Assembly (NCBI GenBank): GCA_028698335.1
Contig: JAQVDP010000007.1
Location: forward strand, 124,001 to 188,000
DNA from: Nevskiales bacterium
GTDB taxonomy: Bacteria > Pseudomonadota > Gammaproteobacteria > Nevskiales > Nevskiaceae
Direction: 5' to 3'
Length of the DNA: 64,000 nucleotides
Within the stretch, counting starts at the first letter, position 1. Every line of letters starts with the position of its first letter. Below are positions 20,522 to 26,968 of this stretch, in pieces. The notes below the pieces were generated by a model. The model ran no database searches. It was not told the DNA's origin and was given only the letters and a program-made list of their open reading frames with translations. The position numbers and the translations under genes are program-made.

Positions 20522-21145
20522 TTATTCGCCCATCGTGAACTTGACGGTGTAAACACCGGTTGTCTCCTGCGGCTTGCCGTCGACGACCTTCGGCCGGAAG
20601 CGCCCCTTGTAGGCGGCGGAGACGGCGGCGGACTCGAAGTAGCCGCGCGGCTTGGCACTCTTGACGCGAGCCGATTTGACCGAACCGTCGGGACCGACCG
20701 TGATTTCCAGCGTGACTTCACCGGAAATGCCGTCACGCAGCGCCTGCCGCGGATACTGAGGCGCGATCCGCACCAGCGGAATCAGCTCTCCATCGCCCTG
20801 GATGTCGTCCGCCGAGAAGTTGCCCAGGAACGGCCCGCCGCTGATCGTCGTCGGCAGGTTCATCTTCGGCACGTTGAAGGGGGTCGGCGACATATCGGGC
20901 TTGGCCTGCGCCTGCACCTTCATCTGGGGCGGCGGCGGCTTCTTCGGTGGCGGCGGCTTCTGCGGCTTGGAGCGCGTCCGCGTCTCGAGCTGGGAATCCC
21001 GCTTCAGGCGCACGAAGTCGATGGCCGCCGATTCGCCACCCTTCTTGGCCGTAATGTCGCGCCCCATGATCAGCGTGTGCATCAGCCAGAACAGACCGGC
21101 CACGACCACCGCAGCCATCAGGACCGCTACCGCGGTGCGCTTCAT
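20522..21145 (-). CDS. tonB: energy transducer TonB
   Basis: A 207-residue inner-membrane-anchored protein that transmits proton-motive force to outer-membrane receptors. One N-terminal membrane helix lies at about residues 5-28. A proline/lysine-rich stretch (KPQKPPPPKKPPPP) is near residues 63-76. The TonB C-domain is at about 120-207, with IAPQYPRQALRDGISG, the typical Y-P motif. The start overlaps the exbD stop by one base. The compact size fits TonB2-type proteins. Confidence 0.94.
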   Translation of the reverse strand: MKRTAVAVLMAAVVVAGLFWLMHTLIMGRDITAKKGGESAAIDFVRLKRDSQLETRTRSKPQKPPPPKKPPPPQMKVQAQAKPDMSPTPFNVPKMNLPTTISGGPFLGNFSADDIQGDGELIPLVRIAPQYPRQALRDGISGEVTLEITVGPDGSVKSARVKSAKPRGYFESAAVSAAYKGRFRPKVVDGKPQETTGVYTVKFTMGE

Positions 21146-21555
21146 TAGCCGCCCCCACCCTGGTCAGCCGCGATCGATACGTTGTCGACACCCCCCAGGC
21201 GCACCTGGTCCATCACCTGCACCAGCACACCGGTTTCGGATGACTTGTCGGCAATGATGACGACCGAGCCTTCCGGGTTCTCGGCATGCAAGCGCTCGAC
21301 ATTGGCGCGGACGGCGCGGATATCGACCGGCCGCTTGTCGATCCAGATCTCGCCGTTGGGACGAATGGCGATCAGGATGTTGCCGCGCTCCTTGCGTTCG
21401 GCGGTCTTTGCGCTCGGGCGGCTGACATCGATTCCCGCCTCCTTGACGAAGGAGGTCGTGACGATGAAGAAGATGAGCAGGATGAACGACATGTCCAGCA
21501 TCGGGGTCAAGTCGATCTGCGCGTCTTCGTCGTTCCCTCTGTGCCTACGGGCCAT
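21145..21555 (-). CDS. exbD: biopolymer transport protein ExbD
   Basis: A 136-residue ExbD/TolR family protein. A single N-terminal membrane helix contains the conserved proton-path aspartate D21 in the LTPMLDMSFILL motif, and a periplasmic domain follows. It is the stator partner of the ExbB proteins encoded just upstream. The spacing is 9 bp after exbB, with a 1-bp overlap with tonB. Confidence 0.95.
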   Translation of the reverse strand: MARRHRGNDEDAQIDLTPMLDMSFILLIFFIVTTSFVKEAGIDVSRPSAKTAERKERGNILIAIRPNGEIWIDKRPVDIRAVRANVERLHAENPEGSVVIIADKSSETGVLVQVMDQVRLGGVDNVSIAADQGGGG

Positions 21556-21564
21556 GGTTACACC

Positions 21565-22089
21565 TTAATGCGTGATCATGTGGTCGTTCAGTCGGCTGGT
21601 TTCCTGAGCCAACTTCTTCTCGAGCCACAGAATCGGATAGAGACCGGAGATCGACACCACCATGCCGGCCATGGTCGGGATCGTCGCAGCCGAAACCCCG
21701 GAAGCCATTGCCCGCGCGTTGCCGGTTCCCAGCGTTGCCATCACGTCGAACACCTGGATCATGCCGGTCACGGTCCCGAGCAGTCCGAACAGCGATGCCA
21801 GTGCCACCAGCGCCTTGATCATGCCGAGGTTGCTGCGAATCTGGCGGGTCGCCTCCGACAGGAGCTTGCGCTTGACCTGCAGTGCGAACCACGACGAGTG
21901 GTCGGCACGCGCATCCCATGTCGACTGGATCCCGGCAACCATCCTGGGCAGCTCCCGTATGCAGTACAGCCAACGCTCGAGAATCAGCACCCAGAGAATG
22001 AACGCCGCAACCAGCAGGATCCGGACGACCGGGCCGCCCGCTTCGAGGAAGTCCCGGATGTTCGCTAGGAAATCAAGCGGACCGGCCAT
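21565..22089 (-). CDS. exbB: ExbB-like proton channel protein (short paralogue)
   Basis: A 174-residue MotA/TolQ/ExbB family protein with three membrane segments and the family core GLLGTVTGMIQVF followed by SAATIPTMAGMVVSISG. I chose ATG at 22089, a residue start typical for ExbB2. It overlaps the upstream ttpC gene by 17 bp. With ExbD it forms the proton channel that powers TonB. It is one of two ExbB paralogues in this operon. Confidence 0.93.
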   Translation of the reverse strand: MAGPLDFLANIRDFLEAGGPVVRILLVAAFILWVLILERWLYCIRELPRMVAGIQSTWDARADHSSWFALQVKRKLLSEATRQIRSNLGMIKALVALASLFGLLGTVTGMIQVFDVMATLGTGNARAMASGVSAATIPTMAGMVVSISGLYPILWLEKKLAQETSRLNDHMITH

Positions 22090-23443
22090 GCTGCTTCTCG
22101 GCATGCTCCGCGATGATGCCGGCAGCTTCCTCGTCAAGGATCTGGATGATGTCCTTGCTGCGACCGGACAGGTACGCGTGGATCAGCACCATCGGAATCG
22201 CAACCACCAGACCCAGCACCGTGGTCACCAGTGCCTGCGAGATGCCGTCGGCCATGATCTTCGGATCACCCGTTCCGAACAGGGTGATCTGCTGAAAGGT
22301 CAGGATCATGCCGGTCACGGTTCCGAGCAGGCCCATCAGCGGTCCGACTGCGGCGATCATCTTGATCGCAGGCAGCCAGGTTTCAAGTGCCGGGATTTCC
22401 TTCAGCACCGCTTCGTCGAGTCGCAGCTGCAACGTATCCTTGGCGACCGAGGGATCCTTGTAGTAGACCGCCAGGACGCGCCCCAGAGGATTGTTCTCGC
22501 GCGCATTGGCCGAGTCCTTGCGCTGACTGTTGACCTTGGCACTGACCGCCAGCAGCACGAACAGCCTGATCGCGGCCATCACCAGGCCAATGGCCCCGAT
22601 GCCCAGGATCAAGTAGCCCACCAGACCACCGAACTTGACCTGCTCCGAAAGCTTGGGCGTCTGCACGAGGATCGACAGCAAGGTTCCGCGGGTCGGATCG
22701 ACGGTCGCCGCGTGATAGCCGGAAGTCTCGTCGAGCAACGCCACGTTGGGGCTGACGAAACGCGACGCCGGCTGCCGACCCAGAACCGCGAACTCCTTCT
22801 CGCCCGGCAGATAGGTCACGAACCCGTCGTCGGTTGACGCCGTCAGGCCACCGATGCGCACGACCGGCTTGGTCTGCTCTTCGCCCGAGGCGCTGATGAC
22901 CTTCGCCTGGAACTTGGTGACGCTCCCGGTCTCGGTCATCTCTCGCTGCATCTCGAACCAGAACCGCTCGAGATCCTCAATCGAGGCCAGCGACTTGGAC
23001 TGCGCGAGCTTCTGCGCAAACTCCTCACGCTCTGGAAACTGCGCCGAGATCATCGAGTTGTGCGCAACCGAGGCGAAGTCTCCGGCGACCTGACGCACGA
23101 CACCGAACATCTCACCAAGGTTGCCGAGCTTCGCATCGAGCGCGGCCTGCAGCTCCACGAGCTTCTTTTCGTTCTCGTCGAACTGTTGCGACAACCGGTT
23201 GGCACGCGCGTTCTCCGCCGCGAGCTCGCCCTTGGCCTCGGACAACATCGCGGCGCGACGGTCACGCTCGCGCTGGAAGCGGTCGATCCGCTCCTTGTTC
23301 TGCTGGGCTTCACGCGCCCGCACCGTCCGGGTCTGCTCAAGCAGATCGTCGAGAGTGCCCGCTGCCACCGCACTCAGCGGCGCCAGCAGAGCCAGGGCAA
23401 CGCACGCAGGACGCGCGATGGCAGAAATCATGTTGCGCGACAT
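22073..23443 (-). CDS. ttpC: TtpC-like ExbB paralogue with periplasmic coiled coil
   Basis: A 456-residue member of the MotA/TolQ/ExbB family with a long N-terminal extension. A signal peptide (residues 1-28, ending SAVAAG) precedes a charged coiled coil at about 30-115 and a further periplasmic domain. The membrane channel domain starts near residue 260. Its core GLLGTVTGMILTFQQITLFGTGDP is near residue 375. This layout is that of TtpC, which in Vibrio is required for TonB2-dependent uptake. A GGAGG ribosome-binding site lies inside the end of the DUF3450 gene, 2 bp away. Confidence 0.9.
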   Translation of the reverse strand: MSRNMISAIARPACVALALLAPLSAVAAGTLDDLLEQTRTVRAREAQQNKERIDRFQRERDRRAAMLSEAKGELAAENARANRLSQQFDENEKKLVELQAALDAKLGNLGEMFGVVRQVAGDFASVAHNSMISAQFPEREEFAQKLAQSKSLASIEDLERFWFEMQREMTETGSVTKFQAKVISASGEEQTKPVVRIGGLTASTDDGFVTYLPGEKEFAVLGRQPASRFVSPNVALLDETSGYHAATVDPTRGTLLSILVQTPKLSEQVKFGGLVGYLILGIGAIGLVMAAIRLFVLLAVSAKVNSQRKDSANARENNPLGRVLAVYYKDPSVAKDTLQLRLDEAVLKEIPALETWLPAIKMIAAVGPLMGLLGTVTGMILTFQQITLFGTGDPKIMADGISQALVTTVLGLVVAIPMVLIHAYLSGRSKDIIQILDEEAAGIIAEHAEKQHGRSA

Positions 23444-23445
23444 GG

Positions 23446-24225
23446 TTACTTCGCCTCCTTCGGCGCGTGCACAGGAACCGTCAGGAGATCGGGCGCCGCC
23501 TGCTTCTTGGCGATCTTCAATCCCGCCCGAACGGCGTCTTCATAGCTGTTGTCCTGGGCCCAGGACTTCGAATCGACGTCCCAGTAACCGGTTTCGGCGC
23601 CATCAAGCGTCTGGTACATCAGAGAGACGCGGCCGGCCCGCAGGAAATCGACGGTCTTCTCACCGACCTTGCCCTGGTACGCCTCAAGCGTACGTCCGTA
23701 TTCCATCTCGACCTGATAGGCCTCGACGATACGGCGGAACTTCTCGGCGATCGACACATCCGCACGCGCCATCATGTCCTTCAGGTTCGCAATCCGCTCG
23801 GCCCGCTCTTCGGGCAGGAACGGCATGTCGAGCTTCACGAACTCGTCGAGCGTTCCCAGCATGCGCTGCAGATACGGCAGAATTTCGCGCGCCGTGGTTT
23901 CGATCTGGCCCAGCTGTTCCTGCATCCCGGCCATCTCTTCGGTCTGCGACGCGATGGTCTTCTCGAGCTGCTCGTTGTACCGGCGGAGGCTGGCCGTTTC
24001 CGAAACCACCGCGCGGTATTCGGCAACCGCCTGCCGGGTCTGGTCATCGAGCTTGTCGATACTGGACTGCGCCTGCTGGGCCGACTGCTCGGTCGCAACC
24101 TGTTGCTTGATCGCAGCCGACGCGGTGTCGGTCGATTGAGCATGCGCGAGCGATGTCAGCAGCAGCCCTGCTAGGGCCCATCCGCTGCGCCCGCGGGCAA
24201 CAGCTTCAAACAGGCTTTGGGACAT
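23446..24225 (-). CDS. DUF3450 periplasmic coiled-coil protein
   Basis: A 259-residue secreted protein. A signal peptide ends near SLAHAQ, a long coiled coil covers about residues 40-115, and a globular DUF3450 C-terminus ends in the conserved YWD/W-rich region (GYWDVDSKSWAQDN). I chose ATG at 24225 because AAGGA lies 9 bases upstream. An earlier in-frame ATG lacks this. DUF3450 genes regularly head ttpC-exbB-exbD-tonB operons, as here. The function is unknown, possibly stabilising the periplasmic part of the TonB machinery. Confidence 0.88.
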   Translation of the reverse strand: MSQSLFEAVARGRSGWALAGLLLTSLAHAQSTDTASAAIKQQVATEQSAQQAQSSIDKLDDQTRQAVAEYRAVVSETASLRRYNEQLEKTIASQTEEMAGMQEQLGQIETTAREILPYLQRMLGTLDEFVKLDMPFLPEERAERIANLKDMMARADVSIAEKFRRIVEAYQVEMEYGRTLEAYQGKVGEKTVDFLRAGRVSLMYQTLDGAETGYWDVDSKSWAQDNSYEDAVRAGLKIAKKQAAPDLLTVPVHAPKEAK

Positions 24226-24481
24226 GACGTGAATTCCTTGCATTAGTCAGGGATACCAAATTCGGGCCGTCAGCAGCGGCGCCACACAGATCGCTACAAC
24301 GGCAGGGCGCCGATGGTAGCACCAACAAATGGGCGTCGAATAACGGGTTTTCCCCCATCCACGCCATCAATTTGACGAATGGAAGGAACATACGGATACC
24401 CCGGAACAGGCGCGCTGGCGTCCACGCATTCGCCGACCGAAACGGTCGAGCAGGAATCGCGCCAGCTCAGGATCGCGGGCA
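24226..24481. promoter_or_regulatory. upstream region of the TonB2 operon
   Basis: About 256 bases without a gene, holding the promoter for the six-gene energy-transduction operon. I see no clear Fur box or -10/-35 pair. Confidence 0.4.
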
Positions 24482-24508
24482 ACAAAAAGGGCGAGCCTTG
24501 GCTCGCCC
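24482..24508 (-). terminator. terminator downstream of the ComEA-like gene
   Basis: A 9-bp GC-rich perfect stem (24489-24497 with 24500-24508) around a TT loop. On the minus strand it is followed by TTTTTGTT, a standard rho-independent terminator. Confidence 0.92.
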
Positions 24509-24526
24509 GAAAACTCCCTTAGGCCG

Positions 24527-24790
24527 TTAGTCTTTGATTTTGATGTTGTCTTTGTTCTGCTCGAACAGCACTTCGCCGATGCCATCGACCCGCACGATAT
24601 CCTCCGGCGATTCGAACGGGCCGTTGGCCTGGCGATCCTGAATGATCGCCGCCGCTCGAGCCTCGCCAACCCCCTTGAGTTCGCGCTGCAAGGTTTCGGC
24701 ATCGGCGGTGTTGATATTGACCGGCCCGGCAAAAGCCGAAGAAATGCCGGCCAGATACATCGCAACAACCAGTCTCATGGTTCCTTTCAT
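24527..24790 (-). CDS. secreted helix-hairpin-helix (ComEA-like) DNA-binding protein
   Basis: An 87-residue small protein. A signal peptide ends near SSAFAG. A single ComEA-type double helix-hairpin-helix domain follows (VNINTADAETLQRELKGVGEARAAAII, then PFESPEDIVRVDGIGEVLFEQN). Proteins of this kind bind DNA in the periplasm during uptake, although many short homologues lack a proven competence role. A GGAG-type ribosome-binding site lies just before the ATG. It is monocistronic between a terminator and an upstream region holding a perfect CTGT-N8-ACAG palindrome. Confidence 0.9.
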   Translation of the reverse strand: MKGTMRLVVAMYLAGISSAFAGPVNINTADAETLQRELKGVGEARAAAIIQDRQANGPFESPEDIVRVDGIGEVLFEQNKDNIKIKD

Positions 24791-24875
24791 GACACCCTCT
24801 CCCTTGGCTGCCTTAACGAGCGCACGGTCTTTGCCGCGCGACTCTCAATCTAGCTCCTTTTCGCCATTTTGAAAG

Positions 24876-24891
24876 CTGTCCAATTGGACAG
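24876..24891. promoter_or_regulatory. LexA-type palindrome upstream of the ComEA-like gene
   Basis: CTGTCCAATTGGACAG is a perfect 16-bp palindrome of the canonical CTGT-N8-ACAG LexA class. It differs from the operator at lexA in this window (CTGTTCAATTGAACAG) at only two symmetric positions. It lies 86 bp upstream of the ComEA-like start. LexA binding is inferred. Confidence 0.6.
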
Positions 24892-25267
24892 GTACCCGGC
24901 ACAGCTTCAGGGTGCGAAAATTTTAGCTTCTGTCTATCGGCAGCCAGGGCCCATTCCGACAACACGGATATCTTCGAGAAGATCAGAAATGGCCCGCAAA
25001 GACTTTTCATGTCGAAGCAACGGAAACTCAGTCGAGCATTCAAGCACAGCACGATAGACACAAACCCGCCATCCCAGCGCGTGTTTCACGCAAGTTGCCT
25101 CCTGGGGGCATCAGGAATGACCTTCCGACATGCTGGAAGGTGCGAGGCAAGAGCCAAGGCAACAACGCTCTCGTCGTCGCTGGCGTGGAACACGACGAGG
25201 ACGCCAATCTGAAACGCGAACTGCTCCGCGTGACCAGGGATTGTTTCGTGCGACGCTGAGGCGGGCT
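24892..25267. other. gene-poor, less GC-rich stretch left of the IS element
   Basis: About 375 bases. One plus-strand frame is open for roughly 110 codons (about 24929-25260) but has no start codon and no family resemblance I can see. It may be a decayed gene fragment or chance. No other feature is seen. Confidence 0.35.
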
Positions 25268-25301
25268 TGACCGGGGGACTTCCTACGAAAAAGTGGACAC
25301 C
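25268..25301 (+). repeat. IS3-family left terminal inverted repeat
   Basis: 34 bp starting TGACCGG and ending GTGGACACC. It pairs with 26501-26533 with a few mismatches and one length difference. Confidence 0.85.
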
Positions 25302-25307
25302 TGTTGG

Positions 25308-26120
25308 TTAGCTGCACAGCGCTTCGAACTCCACTGGTGTTCGGTACCCGAGTGACGAGTGTAGTAGTCGCCGGGTATTGTAGAAATCGAGATAGTCACG
25401 AATCGCCTGACGCAATTCTCTATCCGTACTGAAAGTCCTTCGGTGATACATGTCGGACTTCATCGATTTATTCCAGGATTCGATATGGGCGTTGTCAGTC
25501 ATTCGGCGGGGCCGATTCACGCTCTGCTCCATCCCTGCCGCGGAGAGCTTCTTTCGGAATTCAGCCGCCAGATACTCCACGCCGCGGTCGGTGTGGAAGA
25601 TGACCCGGCTCGCCGGATTCCTGCGACGCAGTGCTGAAGCCAGGGCGCGACCTGTCAGTGCCGCGGTCTTCTCCAAGCCGATGGCCCAGCCGATCAAACG
25701 GCGGGAGAAGCGATCCATGACCGTCGCGAGGTAACGCCATTTCCCCGCGACCTTGAGATACGTCACGTCACCGACCCAAACCTGGTCTGGACGGCTGATC
25801 TGCAAGTCGTGGATCTTGTTGTCGCCGCTGATGAAGAACCGGCCGATGCCCGGGATGCGCTTGTACAACTTCGTCGAGCATGCCTGAATGCCGTTCTCCC
25901 GCATGAGGCGTTCGATTCTTCGGCGTCCGACGCAACTCCCTTCACGCTTGAGTTGTTCGTGTACCCGCGGGCTGCCGTAGGTCTCGTCACTGGCCTGATG
26001 GGCTCGCCGAACCTGTTCAAGCAGAACCTGATCGCTTTGGGAACGCTCGCTCATGGGTCGGCCAACCCAGGCGTAGTAGCCACTGGGGCTGACGCCAAAG
26101 ATCCGGCACATCTGCCTCAC
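25308..26120 (-). CDS. IS3-family transposase OrfB (DDE integrase core)
   Basis: A 270-residue catalytic part of the transposase. An HTH_21-type region is near residues 30-85, and the rve integrase core runs from about 105. The DDE triad is visible as WVGDVTYL (first Asp), FHTDRGVEY (second Asp) and NAHIESWNK (Glu). The ATG overlaps the orfA end by 4 bp, but the frame is open upstream to the A7 slippery run. The functional product is therefore probably the OrfAB fusion made by -1 frameshifting. Confidence 0.95.
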   Translation of the reverse strand: MRQMCRIFGVSPSGYYAWVGRPMSERSQSDQVLLEQVRRAHQASDETYGSPRVHEQLKREGSCVGRRRIERLMRENGIQACSTKLYKRIPGIGRFFISGDNKIHDLQISRPDQVWVGDVTYLKVAGKWRYLATVMDRFSRRLIGWAIGLEKTAALTGRALASALRRRNPASRVIFHTDRGVEYLAAEFRKKLSAAGMEQSVNRPRRMTDNAHIESWNKSMKSDMYHRRTFSTDRELRQAIRDYLDFYNTRRLLHSSLGYRTPVEFEALCS

Positions 26121-26473
26121 GGAGTGTTCCCCTTGTCGGCTTTGGATGTACGCGAAGATTTCGCTCTTCGTTCGGAAGTGAAGGCGATCGCTTTTTTTAA
26201 AATGTCGTGCTCGATCTTGAGCTGCTCGTACGCCTTCTTCACCCGGCGCAGCTCCTTGAGCTCCGCTGCCACGTCCTTGTCCACCGACACACCCTTGGTC
26301 ACGATCAGGCCCTCTCGTGCTCGTTTACGCCAAAGTGACAGCATGTAGGGATGGATGCAAAGTGACTCAGCGACATCCTTGATCGCCACGCCCGGAAGCT
26401 GGCTCAGGCGAACCGCCGTGGCTTTGAATTCATCGCTATATCGATACGTCGTTCTTGGACCTGGTTTCGGCAT
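26117..26473 (-). CDS. IS3-family transposase OrfA (helix-turn-helix)
   Basis: A 118-residue HTH_Tnp_1 protein that recognises the IS ends. The helix-turn-helix lies at about residues 12-55 ([33 protein letters not shown]). A leucine-zipper-like coiled coil at about 65-95 serves for oligomerisation. Near its end it contains the slippery A7 run that feeds ribosomes into orfB. Confidence 0.93.
   Translation of the reverse strand: MPKPGPRTTYRYSDEFKATAVRLSQLPGVAIKDVAESLCIHPYMLSLWRKRAREGLIVTKGVSVDKDVAAELKELRRVKKAYEQLKIEHDILKKAIAFTSERRAKSSRTSKADKGNTP
26191..26198 (-). other. probable -1 programmed frameshift site (A7G) in IS3 orfA
   Basis: On the minus strand the orfA codons read TTA AAA AAA GCG. 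Slipping one base back gives AAA AAA AGC and enters the orfB frame, which stays open ([11 protein letters not shown]...) to the orfB ATG. This is a classic IS3-family A_AAA_AAA_G slippery site. Confidence 0.8.
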
Positions 26474-26500
26474 CTGGGGACTCCTGAAGAATTAGTTCAG

Positions 26501-26533
26501 GGTGTCCACTAAACCGTAGAAACCGTCCGGTCA
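26501..26533 (-). repeat. IS3-family right terminal inverted repeat
   Basis: 33 bp. On the minus strand it starts TGACCGG and ends GTGGACACC, matching the left repeat including the central CTACG block. Confidence 0.85.
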
Positions 26534-26900
26534 ACTCGGCGAGCTAGTTGTACAGCCAACCCGTTTTTGCTCGCCGTTTTCCTGCCGCGCAACAGACTCA
26601 AACACCTCTGACGCGACCACCGCCAAAGCTGATCCGAAAAAACCTGGATGCAGTCGCATCAACCATCACACGACACCGGCATCAACTAGCCGCTGGAAAA
26701 TCTCGGAGTATGTGATCGACAAGCTCAAACCCCGCCCGCATCGCATCCTCCTGCACTGTCGCTCCCTTAAAAAGGGTCGTCGAGGGCATCAACAAACACC
26801 GCCAAGTCAGCTAGCGACACGCATACGAAGACGGTGATCAGGCCTACTGCCTCATATAATCCAGGCGGCTGCCTTCCACGGCCATGCACGTCGCCTCCCA
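26534..26900. other. gene-free stretch between IS3 and the receptor gene
   Basis: About 370 bases with no intact gene. The segment near 26850-26895 reads IIQAAAFHGHARR on the plus strand, which recalls transposase C-termini, but stops interrupt every frame. It may be a decayed mobile-element remnant. Confidence 0.35.
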
Positions 26901-26930
26901 AAAAAACCCCCGGAGCATGCGCACCGGGGG
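26901..26930 (-). terminator. terminator downstream of the TonB-dependent receptor
   Basis: A 7-bp stem CCCCCGG/CCGGGGG (26907-26913 with 26924-26930) around a 10-base loop. On the minus strand it is followed by a run of T (26906-26901 and beyond). It terminates the receptor transcript. Confidence 0.88.
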
Positions 26931-26968
26931 CCATTCTTTATATGACGCAGATCTTTATATAACGCAGA

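Larger units (their letters stand above)
25268..26533. mobile_element. IS3-family insertion sequence, apparently complete
   Basis: A 1266-bp element with orfA and orfB on the minus strand. It is bounded by imperfect inverted repeats of 34 bp (25268-25301) and 33 bp (26501-26533). Both ends begin TGACCGG when read inward and share CTACG and GTGGACACC blocks. The TG...CA ends and the orfA/orfB overlap are IS3-family traits. No exact 3-5 bp target duplication is seen (GGCT on the left, ACTC on the right), so the insertion may be old or rearranged. Confidence 0.93.

Noticed and set aside
24929..25260. A roughly 110-codon plus-strand open frame left of the IS element
   Set aside because: No start codon, no ribosome-binding site, no family resemblance; possibly a decayed fragment but not supportable as a gene.
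26534..26900. Possible transposase remnant (IIQAAAFHGHARR-like segment)
   Set aside because: Too short and interrupted by stops; the resemblance is only from memory.
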